Part shown: positions 1 through 14,000 of the stretch, piece after piece
How the letters are laid out: each line of letters opens with the position of its first letter
How positions within the stretch are numbered: the first letter of the stretch is position 1
Assembly: GCA_014338405.1 (NCBI GenBank)
Contig: JTDE01001056.1
Location: 43,378-107,377 of the forward strand
Direction of reading: 5' to 3'
DNA length: 64,000 nucleotides
Source of the DNA: Paragonimus skrjabini miyazakii
Taxonomy: Eukaryota; Platyhelminthes; Trematoda; Plagiorchiida; Troglotrematidae
Made by a program: the position numbers and the translations under genes
Notes under the pieces: model-generated
The model's database searches: none
What the model was told of the DNA's origin: nothing
The model's input: the letters and a program-made list of their open reading frames with translations, nothing else

Positions 1-3000
1 CAAAGTTTTGTGTCCCTAAAAAACATTTAGTTCATTGCCTAACCAGTAGATCATACAAACTTTGTTCACCGGATACGTTAGACAGTGGGCCTGTGATCAT
101 ATAGAATGCACTCCGTAATGATGAAAAGATTTATCAATAGAAGCAGGATCGGAACGTCACTTAAATTTGATGTACAGAACGTGAAAAAAGAAATCTGTGT
201 TTATTCGACTGCCGTTTGAGGTGGTAGCGCCGTGGGATGGTTGGCAAATAGGCACAACCAAGCAATCTGTAGGACCTATGCTGTAGCTAACGTTCGTATC
301 CAACCGACCACATTCTCACTCCTCCGGTCCTATAACTAAATAGACCAACAGTCCAGATTTCATCTGTGTGTATCTAATCTTTCAGTTATTCCTGCGGAGA
401 AGGTTATATTGGTTGAACATCAAGAGAGCTTCTGCAAAAAATCCGGGAGTACCATCCACATGGATTTGGGCATGACAAAACACAGTTGATCAAAAGTGCT
501 TTTCGCTCTCATTTGGTTGAAGGTGAGCATTAGGTGGATGCTGATGACACCTTCCACATGGTCTGTCGAGCACCATTAACCCTTCAAAGGCCGTTCAAGT
601 GACAACAGTATGTACTGCAGGGGCTACCGAAATCTGGCTGCATGGGTGGGCATCGGGCCTTTGAAAGAAGTCTATTAGGACTTTGCATATACCATGTTTA
701 CAGATTCACCGGATCGATGACCAGCCTGTGTTGTCAAACCAACGGACGAACGTGACGTAATAGACCGGTCAAGCCATCATCACTGGGTTGACCAGTGATA
801 GTTTCCATGTCATAAATCCCATCGGTACTTCTATCTAATTCTTTAGTTAATCTTGTTGGCCTGAAGGCAAACTATCAGAAAGATATACTCACCTGCATAT
901 CCTTATTTTTCTTATGGTGAAGTTTGTTCAATTGATAGTTTGCGACTTTCAACATGATCTGAACTTAATTTAACCAAAGGAAACCTGAAAAATCCGCAGT
1001 TTCCACGTCATACGCCACAACTGGAGGTATGGTCCGAACTGTTGGTTAGTTTAGACTGAATTTTCCTGCCAAGTTAACAGTCGTCCTGTAACTTCTCCGT
1101 TAATTTTGTTCTCTTAAAACCGGTCGATCAGAGCAAGGTAACCATTTGAAGTGAATCAGCACTAGCACATGATGACCTGGTAATGTTGACTCATTTACAC
1201 AAACGTTAGTGGACATGTTGTTTACAAATGCACATGATTGCCGTCAAAACTTGTCAGAAGCTGTAAGTCATCGACTCGTTGTCGGTACTATGTTTCTGTC
1301 TTGTCTTGACAGTAGGCGCTTACCTTTGTTAAGTCTCAACGTGTCTCGTGGACGGTAACCGGAGGCGCGGCACAGCCAACACTCCTTGTCAGAATGGTAA
1401 CTATTGTTTTTCTCTCATGAAATACGGTTTGTCTGACCGATCGCCTGCTACTGTGTTCACGCACGCGACCGATAGGATGCAAAAGTGAGTCAGGTTTTAT
1501 TTTCACGGAATATTCCCAAGCTGGAATATGACACTTGAGAAAGACCATTTCAGCATGCTTAACGTAACATCCGTTTGTGGTTGACAGCAATGATAGGGAA
1601 ATTTCCAATTTCACAGGGCATTGTGAGAAGGTAACTGAATGAAGTTGAGTAGAGTAGCAGCGCAAGGCTGCTCAACACACGAGAGAAAAGTAGGTTGAAC
1701 AATGAGTCTTTCGAATTGGGTGTAATCGTTCAGCAGTGAGATAACTTGTTGGGAACAGCTCGAACCAAATGTACTCTATCCAGTCTCCGAATATACTGAA
1801 CAGAACATCACCACTCGCAATCTGTTCAGTACACTGACCAACACTGTGTTGCTTGGATAATCAACTCTTGAGGAAGTGAGTTGGTCTGCAACTACTATTC
1901 TACCGGAATAACATTTATTAACAATAGATAAACAATCTAAAGACCTCATGCATGTTAACTTCGTTTAGTCTGAAAAATCTGACCTCAGTAGTTCACAGAC
2001 AAAACCATTGTAGTAGCTGTTGTCTAACCTGTGGAAAGCATTCTAACGAATGAATACAATGTACTAAGCTGTAAATGCCAAGTTTGAGGCAAACTAAAAT
2101 TTACCGGCATCCCAACAATTAACCGTTAGATATTGTATACTAGATAACGTGATAAAAAATGATTCGTTCGTATAACTTGGAAAATTTTACGTCCGCAAAT
2201 CGCTTTCTTAGGGCCATTATAAATAATATAGACGAAACACCTTATGCCTAAGATTCTTCTGGTTTTATAGCAGTATTAGTTATTGACTGCATGTTGAAGC
2301 TTCACTTCATCGATTGTTAATATAGTCGAAGATATTCTTTTGTCTAGCGATTAAAATTTAACTGCGTATTGCAGAATGTTCGCTAAACACTTATCTCACC
2401 AAATCATTTCTGCGAGGCTACTGCATTCAGATTCCACTAAATGGCACACAATTATCATCATTTTGATAATCCCATTGTATGCATCTGTTCAGGAGATTGA
2501 AGTGTAAATACACTGAGGGACGAAAGGTTATCGCAAATCATAAATCTATTGCTCAGTCTCTAAAGATTCATATAAGCAGTAAGAAAAATCTTGTGCAGTA
2601 CTCAGTCGAGTGTTGCCGGTAGTTAGAAGGAATCTACTCGATTCGTTCGATAAATGCTGAGTCATTGTTAGGGAAAAACAGTCTTCTTCAACGAATTTGA
2701 CCCGTTTCTGTAGTTTTGCATATATGTATATATATGTATGACATATTGTATATACGAAATATTATACGACACAATAAGATGTTACACACAAGAGATAAGT
2801 ATAATATGTGACACTTTCAACTGGTATTTTGGAACCGTAATCTGGTTATGCACTTTTGTCAGCAAGCGTTGCATCAGTACTGTTTTTGCCAACCTAGGTA
2901 GCTGTGACCATGACTGTAAAGGCGACCAGAGGGAAAACCCCCAGTGACAAGACAGAAGAACATTGAAAAGGAAGAGGTCAACACTGACAGGTATATTAGA

Positions 3001-6000
3001 CTTTTCTGAATCAGGGTTTGTTCCCAGCCATTGGAGACGCTGCAACATGACAGCAAGAGGTCAGCAGTCCACTATCAGATCAGGCAGATGGACGTTCTTA
3101 TTACCGCCGTGCTACGTGCAAACATGAGGAATTTAGTCCACATGGCTCAGGAAAATGCATTAATTCAGTGTGAAGTATCGGGGTGTTGACAGTAAGTTTG
3201 TAAGTTTAATGAAACAATCATCGTCCAAACACCTGATCTTTCTGGCCTGAGCAGTTATTCTATCCACAACCCGGCGGTAACTGATAATTTGAAGGACGGT
3301 TTTTATTGAGATGTAGCACAAGTGAATGACAGCGGTTAGGTTAGATGAATTAATAGGCGCGGCAATCGTAAGTCTGATGACTGTTTGTATTGTTGTACCA
3401 TTTGTGTTATAGAACATAAGTGGCGCTGTTTCTGACAGCCACGTCTGATTTTTACTGCAATACCAGTGATATCATTAGCCAGGCACTACTGATTGTGCTC
3501 ACTGGCATGGCTGATATTTTCGTTACAAAGAATACGTTCATAAAATCCTTAAGCTGTTCAGTTTGTTGCGATGCATTCACCTCTCAGTAGACATTTCTAT
3601 TTTTACTATTTTTTTTACAACCCCGCACGCTGTGTACTGCGATAAACTCTGGATATTTCGCGAAACGACTCCATATGACTGAATTATCTGCCGAGGTATT
3701 ATGAAACCTATGGGGACATGAACCAGAGTTGCAAACCGCAAATCGTTGAAACGAAAGTGTCAACTTCCAATTATTTGCTCTGCAATTTTCCTTACTTGTG
3801 ATGAACGAATGAAACAATCAAAAGACATCGTTGTTTAATTCCAAGGGTACTGCAACAGAACAAGTTTACCAACTTCCACATAACTGCTGCTCTCTTATTG
3901 CTTTATATTTGTGGTACCTGTTTTGAATTGCAGTGCACATGTAAGCATTATGCACTTTGTAGTTCCTTTCAAAAATATCGCATCAATCGTTCAATTTAAA
4001 CACAATGACGAAAGTTAACAAACAAAAAAACAGTCAAAGTCGCATTAACTTAGCTACCTTTGTACGGGGTTTTCATTTTTGTGTCAACCAGATGATCAGA
4101 ATCCTGGCAGGATTAACTTGGAAGATGTACGGAAGATATGGAGAATTGATCATTTTTGATTACTGTAATCTTGAACGATATGGACGTTGTAAGGAGGCGA
4201 TAGTGTAGTCACTTTAGTTCTAAGACATTTGGTGTGCGTGATGGGACGCTTTCAGTTTTTCTTGAAGCATTCTGATGATTATTTCACATGACCCAAATTG
4301 TCTGTCGCTTGGTTAGAGCAATCTACAGGTCAAGAGCTCTTCTACTTCCATTATGCGTTCGTTAAAAAGCCAGATATAATAGACCGCATAAGAACCTCCA
4401 TTCAAATCGGTACCACTGATCATGGTGCTGTAGGACTTTGTCAAATGTGCAAATCTAAACTGCGAATTAACCAATGTGTGAGTCTGAATTTACCCCACGA
4501 GACAAACTCCTAAACATTCAGAGCATAGTTAAAAGAGCTTGCACGGCCAAGTTACTTGAAAAAACTCAATCTAGATAATCACCAGCAAGCAGTTGTTATA
4601 GCAGTATCTGACATGATAACGGAACATATCACACAAAGCTATCCCCAACCAACCAAAGATCTAGGGTGCGTGAACAATATTACCAAATGTATGGTTGGCC
4701 AAAATCGCTTTGCTTGCAACTGGTGTTGAATAGAACAGAGTGATTTAGTTTAGGTGGCATATATCTAATTGCTTAATTCCACTAAGGCTGCCTTAAGGCA
4801 GAATTGATTCATAAAGAAATAAGTATTTATTTCAGAAGCTGAGGGTGAATCTAACGGTACATCACAAAGAATTAATAAGTAGGATGAACAGGATCGATAG
4901 TTTCCAACTTTTAACACCTGGTGAATTGATAAACGTAGACGTGAAAGACTACACAGGTGTGTATATCTACCCATCCGTAGTTTCTACTAAATTAATCGAA
5001 CATATCTGACTGGAAATTTGACACATATGTTATCATGAGTAAGAACCAAACTGGGAGAACGTTTTTGTCATATAATTCCCCTCTTTGCAGACCGGGTTTT
5101 CCCGGTCATATTTTGCGACTGAGATAGATAAACATCCAACAACTCTGCATTCAGTCAGTAACGATTGGCTTACTACTGAAAATACGTAAAAACGTATAGT
5201 TTCCTCAACTTTGCAAGACGAGCGCAAACATTGCTGAATAAAACTTTCTATCAAAAACTTTACTATTATTTGTTTCAAAAGTGATGGAGGAATTGCTCGT
5301 TGCTTTTTTCGGAGTGAAGGAAGCTGGGTGTGGATTTTTGAATAAACCACAGCATGGGTCTCATAAAATAGTCCCACGTTTCTCTACTTCACTAATCGTC
5401 CTTCACTTATCGCTTCCAAACAGCAAAGGGGACACTTGTGGGAGGATGTACTGTACGCCATACTGATGCCCGCTGTTGAGTAATGTATCGATTAGACCGC
5501 ACTAAGTTAAAAACGTTTCGGTTCTTTGAGGAGCTTATATCAATTGATTTGATTAAAAAGCAGGAGACATTCATCACACGGCACGCGTTGGTGCTTTTGA
5601 CGTGCGGTGTATGCGTGTTTAGATTATTCGAGATAGCGTGTGTGACAAGAATACTGCAAACTTTTGTCGCACGGCAACATTTTGATCCACGCACCGAATC
5701 ATGCTAGACAACTGATAGCCCGAAACCTTGAATGTTGAAACAGACCCGCAAATGAAGAACTAACTACTGATACAAATTTCCTGGGATACTTTAAAACATT
5801 CTACAGAACCAACCGATTGTTCCAGCAAAAATAACAGTAATGATAGACTTTGGAGACAAAAGCTCGATAGTTAACAAACTGAATGTAGGGTTAAGGTAAG
5901 TGCACGTGTGTCAGACAAGGGGACTATCTTGACCTTTTTGCTATTCCTATATTCGTCTGTAATTTATCAGACATTGTAATACCATCAAAGATACCTTAAG

Positions 6001-6461
6001 CTGCTGATACATGAAATATCGTTAGGTGTTTTACAAAACGCTTACCAGATATTTGATATTGATCGTACTGCAACGATTGTGGGGATGCCAATTTCTCTTT
6101 CTGAACAAAGTTCCAATGAATAGAGCGGTTTCGATCAACTCCAATTCAGTATATATAGAGTTTAGTAACACCTTAAAACTATTGACGTCCTCGCTAAATA
6201 GGTTGACAAAATGAGTATCTAGCAGTCGATTTCGGGGTTACAACACCGCAGCAAGATCCATCCAACAAGCAAATCGTTCGAACGATTTGCACGTAATGAC
6301 CGGGACTCAGTTGGTAAATATCAAAAGAAACCAGGTTATGTGGTAACAGGTGGTTGAAAATCTTACAACCGACAAGGGAAACAACCATGAATCATATCTA
6401 CGGAAAATTACCCGAATACCATCAAGGAGAACATGAAAAAATTCAATCCTCCAAATTAGAC
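1..6461. other. Unassigned AT-rich spacer
   Basis: No gene, RNA or repeat family could be recognised in this stretch. The longest open frames are a 109-codon frame on the minus strand at 1336-1665 and a 114-codon frame on the minus strand at 5033-5377. Neither shows a recognisable domain, signal peptide or splice context, and both are of a length expected by chance. A short TA-rich run lies at about 2720-2760. It could be intergenic DNA or part of a very long intron; the sequence alone does not decide. Confidence 0.5.
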
Positions 6462-6546
6462 CCTACCCGCACTTGATCGCAGCCTTCGCATTCATGTAGG
6501 CTCTTCAGCTAGCTTATTTCGACAAAACACTAGACCCGAGTTTTCT
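6462..6546 (-). mobile_element. Hammerhead SINE, 3' fragment (copy a)
   Basis: Read on the minus strand, this segment starts with GAAAACTCGGGTCTAGTG and runs to a tail containing GCGATCAAGTGCGGGT. It aligns over its length with the region downstream of the hammerhead core in the copy at 50.23-50.41 kb. It holds the 3' end of the ribozyme: a GAAAC-like element, a four-base loop (TCGG), GTC as the expected cleavage triplet and TAGTG as the 3' strand of stem I. The 5' half (A box, B box, CTGANGA and stem II) is not recognisable upstream, so this is a 5'-truncated or heavily decayed copy. One extra A in GAAAAC interrupts the core. Confidence 0.6.
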
Positions 6547-9500
6547 TGTTATTATAACCCATATGTAATACCTATCTTCTTTTGGGCCGTAATTTATAGG
6601 ATTAATGTAGACTCAAACGCTGTACGCTAGGAAATTAAGAAATGATGTCGGTGTCTCGTAAACTCGAAACACGACAAAACTATAAATCAGCTACCTGGCA
6701 TACCATAAAACACACAAGCACGTCCCGACATTCACCACCCATAATGGGTTACCAGAATTTCGCGTAATTTTTTCGTCAAGCATCCAGGAACATGTTGGCA
6801 TTAGGGCATGTGATGCTCCCTTCGACTTTATCTTTTCGAGAAATTCCGCGTTCGAAAATGCACATGAACTTGATCACAGGCACAACCAGTGTTCTCCAAG
6901 ACACGAATGACATTCACTAAACCATTGATCACTCATTTTATTAGTTCATGAGCTGCTGCCTAAGTCTATTCCAAAAGAGGTCAAATGCATGTTGCTATTT
7001 CAATCAACAATTACCGAAATCGCTCTCGGTTAGACAATGCACCTAACATCAATTTTGTTTCTTCCATTTGGCGGTTTATTAACAGATCTATATATATAAA
7101 CTCACAGCTTATACAACAGTGAGAGGAATCTGGTCACTGACTCAAGCTTACTGCCGGGCTACTGCGCGGTGCTTCTTTTAGTGCCAAGTATATTCCGGGT
7201 TTTGTCGTTTACCTGATGCAAACGTCAAATAAAAGTTGTCGGGCTGGATGCAAAAACAGAATTGCAGCATCAACCTCCAACAGCTCATGTAATTGACTTC
7301 ATCTCATGATCATGACCTTGGTCAGCAACAGCAGCTGCTGCAGAGACATGAGCACATTAGTGGTTCGCGTTGGTGTCTAACTATCATACATCTATGAAAA
7401 AATAATATACCGTAGTCAAAAATGGAAAAGAAGTAGGGATTGGGCCTAACCGTTAAAAACAACTAGGTTTGTACTCATAGTAAACATTATACTGTCCGCC
7501 TCTTTCAATAAACAAACATGGACTCCGATATGATTTGACGGTTTGCACATCTGGGTTACTTAATGAGCTAAACGGGATGACGCGAAGGTCACACCAGAAG
7601 AGCCAGTCATGCAGGGTAGACTAGCAGGTAGAGGGAAACATCGCTATCCGTAAAAACCGGTAAAATTTGTAGTACACAGCCGCCTACCCACTGCTTTGTG
7701 GCCCAAGTTTTTAAAATGGAGACTTTTGTTGAATACCCTAATCACTCACCTATCCAGCTATATGCTGGGTCATATACATCCAGAAATACTTGACACTACT
7801 TTTTTCATTCATCTTTGTTAATTTCGTTGCGCAAAACTGATTGCCGTATTTGCTGCATATATATGTATAAATATGAGTGATAGAATGCACTCTACTGCTC
7901 ACCACTTTTCACTATCCTGATCAAGCTGGCTCTTGAACCTTCTAGAACCTCATTTCTGATTCCATAACAGGTATAGCTACCACCACCTAGGCATAGAATA
8001 CGAATTAATAAAGGTGTTTTCGAAGTTCACACTTTGAAACAGAGAAATCAGCTTGGAACCAGAGTCCAGAACGATAGGTAACATATCGATCTTTTATTGT
8101 CTATTCAGTACTAGTTGGACATTTTGTGTGACTTCATGACTGATGCTATGCTTCAGACTAGAGTAGTCCGACACGACGATCACAACTAAACCGGTGAACT
8201 AAATGCCCGATATCAGTAAACTCCAACAGATAAAGACACTACAGTCCATCTGGAGAAACGTGAACTAATTGACAGCTGTTACATTCCTATGCGTTAACAA
8301 TTCGGTCATTCTTATATACGTGGTGAAATAGAGCCTTTCAGAAATTCACCTGAACATCCTATGTTCAAAGATGTGGGAGGGGGACAAGAGACGACTTTAT
8401 TCAAAGATATCTGTTCAGCTATTGTCCAACTCCAAAAAGAGACACTTACAACTACTTGTCTATCTCAGAGGCCTTTACTGGACAGAAATCACGTCGCATT
8501 TTCCACACACTCTACCCGGGTCATACTATCAAACTCATCCACATAACTCCGATGGAGATTTGGTTCATTCGCCCACGTGACTGTAAGCAGGGGCCCTGTA
8601 TATTAGCAACCCTGTATACATCAGGGATCGTAGAGTTAGTAATCTAAACAGGGCAACTGGCAATGCAAATCGGAGGTTAGTTTGGAATACTTCTTGGTAT
8701 ACGTCGCAAACCGAAGCGCACAGAAGACCAGGGTCCAACTCCAAGTACGAATTATTTACAACCACATCAGTAGACTAACAAAATGTGAACAGCAGGAAAG
8801 ACCACTCCAGGTTTATTTAGGGATGCCTTCATACTATCAGATAGTATGAGATTAATATTACAGGCGCCTCTATTTTCAAAGTTCAGAGACTAAAACCCTT
8901 GACAGACTGAGGCATACTGACACATGTTTGTTACTATTCTCTTGATCAACCTATTTGGCTCGCTGATAAAAAGACATTTTAACCTTGTGTACAATGTCTA
9001 CCCTTCGCTTATTCATTCATTGCTACAATTGGTGAGGGTGGGGGTAATTCTGGTCTGCTGGCTACCGTAGTCAGTCAAAATAAAGGCATCTGATAAACAA
9101 CCATTGAGATTGTTATTTACAGACGGAGCATCCTGAAAATCTTGTTTTTTACCCCTCACTCAAAAAAGAAAAAAGAAACCATAAGCCAAGTATTCATTCG
9201 TGGACGACAGACAAAGGTATATGTTCTCTGAAGTTGTAGATAATCTGATTCACAACGTATGGTTTTTGAGAAACAACTGTCAGCATTATGAATCTCTTAG
9301 TTTGGATTATTTTTTTTAACAAATTGGCAAAATAATCAAACCTTTGCTGCTGTTTAGATGTGTCCACCTTTGTTCTAACATAAACATGCATTCAGGTAGG
9401 TGGATAACAAAAATCATATAAGTTGTTCCTAAATATGATCTTACCACAAGCCAGTTGTTTATGAACGAATTATGAATATTCATACTTTCAAGTGGACAGG

Positions 9501-10054
9501 GATCCATTGTACAAAGTTACGGAAGTACGCGGCGCCGAATGTGATGGTTCCAGAAATGCAGAAATGAAGTAGTTAACTTAGCTAAACCCCATAACGCTCT
9601 GGACTGAGCAAATCAGGTAGTTATCTCTTGATCGCAATTGTACAGCTTTCTATCAACATTGTAATAAAACAACAATAATGAGAAATAGGTTCGGTGACAG
9701 CAACTTATTCCTGTTAGACAGCCATATGTGTACACGAGTACTGTTTAATTTATAATCAATTAGTCAGCAACAATTCAACAGCTTCAGATCAAAACAACTG
9801 TTCGGAGCTTATGTTCTTTTAATTACAAGACCTGAAATAAATAATTCTCTTTGTGATTTTGTTGGAAGCTGACTGTATCTGTCTGCAACAACAAGTCAAA
9901 TAGGTCAAGAAAAAATGTTTAACGGGTCTCGGGAGATGAGCATAGGTTGTGTTGTTTGTTTAAATTGGCAGTAAAATCAACCGATTTCATTTTGCTGTTT
10001 ATATTTGATTTCCGGGATCAACTGGAAATCACACTATATGCGTGATAACTTGGA
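6547..10054. other. Unassigned spacer up to the assembly gap
   Basis: No recognisable gene. Overlapping open frames of 61-69 codons on the plus strand at 8361-8647 have no familiar motif. An imperfect palindrome (CATACTATCAGATAGTATG) sits at about 8830-8848. The stretch ends at the N gap. Confidence 0.45.
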
Positions 10055-10154
10055 NNNNNNNNNNNNNNNNNNNNNNNNNNNNNNNNNNNNNNNNNNNNNN
10101 NNNNNNNNNNNNNNNNNNNNNNNNNNNNNNNNNNNNNNNNNNNNNNNNNNNNNN
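10055..10154. other. Assembly gap of 100 N
   Basis: Exactly 100 consecutive N bases, a conventional placeholder for a scaffold join of unknown length. The apparent open frame spanning 10005-10208 runs through these Ns and has no meaning. The true distance and even the content between the flanks is unknown. Confidence 0.99.
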
Positions 10155-10857
10155 AACACACGAAATTGTGAAATTAGACCTGATTTAATACGATGGGTTC
10201 CGACTTAGTCGTCACCCGGTAAATCCTCCAACTGAAATAACCTGCCACTTTCTTCTGGTCTTAATAGATGATATGGAGAATTGCTTCATTACATACTACA
10301 CAATTAATCATTCTGTGCAATTCCTAATTATATTTATCTTAATTTTTGCTTATTGATGATGTGAAGTATGTCTGTTGACTCGTCCACCGACATGGTCAGC
10401 TACGTGTTTTGGATAGTGACTATTATTTAGTCAACGTACTGGAATTAATAAGTTTGGTGCCTGTGCTTTTGCTTACCTGGTCGCGTGATGTGACTGCTGA
10501 TATATCCGTATGGTGTGTCTAGATGTGAAAACACATGACCAAGAGTAATGTACTATGTTCAAATATAATCGAAAGTTCATTAACTAATTCGGGTTTTAAT
10601 AGTTGGTAATAAACTGGATTGAGCTGAACTCGACAAACGATTGATGTTGTCTGCCGTAGGCTTTATGAATGTTTGAAACTCACTGAATGACTAGGGATAT
10701 TGATTGGCCTCTGTAACTGTCCATTTTTGCAATTAAACCACCCGCGGTGAGAATTTTTAAGCACATGGGAACACATGATTGGATAACCGTTCAAACTGGA
10801 GTTTAGTCTGAAATAAGGTTACTTGAATTTGAGTCATATTTTATTTTCTCCTTATAA
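10155..10857. other. Unassigned spacer
   Basis: AT-rich sequence between the gap and the SINE copy at 10.86 kb. No gene, RNA or repeat is recognisable. Confidence 0.45.
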
Positions 10858-11040
10858 GTGTGGATGGACACAGTCCATCTCGGATTGCCTGTTTGCAGTG
10901 GTTACAACCAAACCCTTACATTGGCACTTTTTGATCAGTTTCGTTTCTTGGACTCATCAGGTAGAGATAGCCTGAATGAGGAATCGAACTGGCTACCCTT
11001 CGCCTCACGAGGCAATGCTCCAATGTGCTTAGTCACCAAA
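10858..11040 (-). mobile_element. tRNA-derived hammerhead SINE (copy b)
   Basis: On the minus strand the order is a decayed pol III A box (about 11001-11040, GTGACTAAGCACATTGG), a B box CCAGTTCGATTCCT at 10979-10992, a spacer of about 19 bases, then a hammerhead-like core at 10938-10960. The core has an exact CTGATGA, a stem II beginning GTCC and an exact GAAAC, followed by a short stem III region and AAAAAGTGCC, which aligns with the TAGTGC tract of other copies. The order A box, B box, ribozyme matches copies at 20.9 and 50.3 kb and is the architecture known for Schistosoma Smalpha SINEs. The 3' tail diverges from the other copies, so it may belong to a subfamily. Confidence 0.65.
10938..10960 (-). 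ncRNA. Hammerhead ribozyme core, decayed stem II
   Basis: Read on the minus strand, this is CTGATGA, then GTCC, a short loop with a degenerate return strand, then GAAAC. All universally conserved hammerhead core bases on the enzyme side are present. The 5' strand of stem II (GTCC) equals that which I recall for the published S. mansoni ribozyme. The return strand reads AAAC rather than GGAC, so stem II retains only its first two pairs (G-C and T-A). The GTC cleavage triplet is not intact (the copy reads GATC here). I regard it as a vestigial, probably inactive ribozyme. Confidence 0.55.
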
Positions 11041-14000
11041 ATCTGTAAGCATCGTTTGTGATAGGGGCCTTTGTATGTAATTAAGGTATAATTGGTTTTC
11101 ACTCCGTTGACGTAAATGCATCGATTTACTGTAGATGATTTTGAGGATGATGTAGCGTTTCTTATCATTTGGCGACATACCAGATTTTAAGAACTTTCCG
11201 TCACTAGATAGAGCAGTAACATGTTGAGTTCTTCTTGACGTACTCATCAGCTAACCTTTGCAAAGTCAATAACCCAATTTAACGAAAGAACTTTGTTCAT
11301 TTCACAATATATTCTTATCTCAGAAACACAGTTTTTTCAGAGGTTAGTAGTCTGTCATAATGTAAGAATCAGGTATAATGAAATAGTAACCGCCAATAAA
11401 ACTCAGTTGGGACACCTGCGATCTGTCGCTGTGGCTTTAAAACAGAGGTGTTTTTATTGGCAAAATTGATCAAACGTTAAACGTATCAACCATTAAATCA
11501 ATGAGACTATTCTGTCAGAAGTGACAAACATGCGCTAATCATATTTTTTGTACAAATTTTCATAATTATTGGGACTTCTTGATCAAATCCGAATAGCTAA
11601 TTGATTCACACAGAATCGCCACTACAAGTCATTAATGAACATTTGGCGATCATTTTGAATAACGAATTGAAAGAAAGTTTGTATGTTTGCATATACCTCC
11701 AGCAATGTATTTGTTAGACATCCAGTCTCTGCCTAACATTTTGTTTTTTCGAAACTTTGAGCACTCAATTTTGATCATTCATATCATTCACACATAATAT
11801 TCGTTAGCAAGAAACTATTTATCTTTCAAAGACTTACTCAAGAAACTTGAAGGAGGAAGTGTGTCCATTTTGGAAGGTTTTCTTTATGGAACAATTATAA
11901 ATTAATCCACTCTGAACTCTTTTTGAAAGTATTGATGCGACATTTCAACATGTGTTGGACAGGAACATCGAGTACTGCTGGGTTGACTACGTAATTTTAT
12001 TCTTGAAGCAGCCTGCGACTCAAAGTTGAAACGTTGCGCCTCGGTTACTTCACACAGTTGTTGGGCAAGTGAGCTTAACAGATTCCTAAATTTGTTTAAG
12101 TAGACACTACAGTGTCTTTAGTGCGAACCATTTGATCCACAGAGTAGATAAAGCAACTCAGTTACATTATATGTACATAAGTTCTAGTGAACTACCCGGT
12201 GTGATTACATAAGAATATGCATTTTATCATCCATCAAGCATTCTCAGTTCACTTAGCTGCCGTTAACGTTAATGTCTCGAAATCCCATCACCTGTCGCGT
12301 AACCTTGCGTTTACAATGTTTTCAGATTTTTAGTAACTAAAAACGCTTTACTTCTGTACAGCAACACCTTTGTATCACTCTCCGCATATTGTTCAAATTG
12401 AGTAAGGTGACCTTGCGACATAGTACAAAATGTGTGCACACCGATCTGCTTTTCCCTCTGTTTGCGCAATCCGTTGTCGATATCGCATGGATCTCTCATC
12501 CAATAATTCAGCAAAATCAAACTACAAACATCGTTTCAGATCTAGTCTGACTTCAACAGCCAAAGCGTAACTTCATAACGTTAGTGGCCAACCCTAATAC
12601 CTGTGAACACTTTCGGTAGGTCCACAACCGCGATTACTTTGAGTTATTTGAACTGGATATCTTTTGTTGCATTCGTTTTTTTTTTATATTGCTGATAGCT
12701 TAATGAGATTAGTTCAGGTCTTCTTACGTTATTAATTAACTTATACTTGATCACTACAGTTTCTTACAAGAACACATTACCCTCTTTCTGTCATCTTGAG
12801 GTTTTGTACATCAAGTGCTCCCTGACACTAAATATTACAAATTCCTTTAAGTCTGTCCACCAGACTGGAGCCTAAGTTCATGCTGAATTTGCTCATGTTT
12901 GAGAGCGTTTGTCTTTTTTATTCTGTGTTCCTTGTGTGGTACTTGTTGAACTGTCCAGGACATACCTGGTTTTTGTTACTGGAAAGTTCGTCGTTACAAG
13001 CTGAGCGGTATATGTCCATTTTGTTTGGATAAATCTGACAGTCCTCCTCTTTAGCCGTTAGTATTAAACACGGAGATAGGTCTCTTAGAAACCAGCACGG
13101 GTGAATTTTGACCTCCGAAGTTATTTGAAACTCTCTCTCAGGGGTTAGGATTGTGGTCTTTTTCAACCTCATCAGACATTGTACATATTGCCCTGGGGAA
13201 AAAGTCTAATTTAGGTTGAAATGTTTTTGAAAGAAGTCAAGATGTCAGCTCATTTGCCGTATAGTATCGATCCATCAGCGAAGATCGAAAATGTTGTTGG
13301 GATAATGTTCACTTAGAATCTGCGGCTATTTTTTCTAACACCGACGTGACTCTGACATGAAGTATTGTATCTATGAAATCAGATTATAGTGAACATGTGG
13401 GCTAGCCCGTAGTAATATCGTGAACATTTTTGAGAATTTTTCAGTCATCAGTTCGTTGTGATGACTATTGTCTAGATGTTTTACTTGGCCACTTCAAAAT
13501 GTTGTAAACCGAAAGTAAGTTTAAAATTTCGGACAATTTCGTAGATAGGTATCAGGGTGCACATTCTGAAAACCAATGGTAGAGGAGAAGATCAAACTCA
13601 AGAACAATATTGAAATCGAACAATCAGTAAGCCGTGAATTCTTAAAGGGAATGAAACACCGATAGTTAAATGAGCGAGAAACATCATCATAACCAAAGAA
13701 ATATAATGGACATTTACAGAACTGGTGAAAAAACGAAAAACTTAGTAAAAAGTGGAGCTGCGATGAAACGAAGGAATGAAATAAATGGAGTTGGCAAATA
13801 AGTGAAAACAAAAACCATAAAAATCGAGCCATCTATCAACCTCCAAACCATAATTCAGATGTAGGAACTATTTCATAGTTTGTTTCAGACAATTGTTTCA
13901 TAATTAATGGTTACCCTGAGGACGTCATAAACCTGATCGATCGTCCATTGTAAACGTACGTTCCTCCTAATCAAAGAAGGATTAGTCGAAAAAACAATTT

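Noticed and set aside
8361..8647. Three overlapping plus-strand frames
   Set aside because: Open in all three frames at once, which reflects low stop density rather than coding; no recognisable motif.
10005..10208. 67-codon open frame on the plus strand
   Set aside because: Half of it is the N gap.
13521..13832. 103-codon minus-strand frame rich in Phe, Leu and Ser
   Set aside because: Its composition follows directly from A-rich sequence on the other strand; no motif or splice signal.
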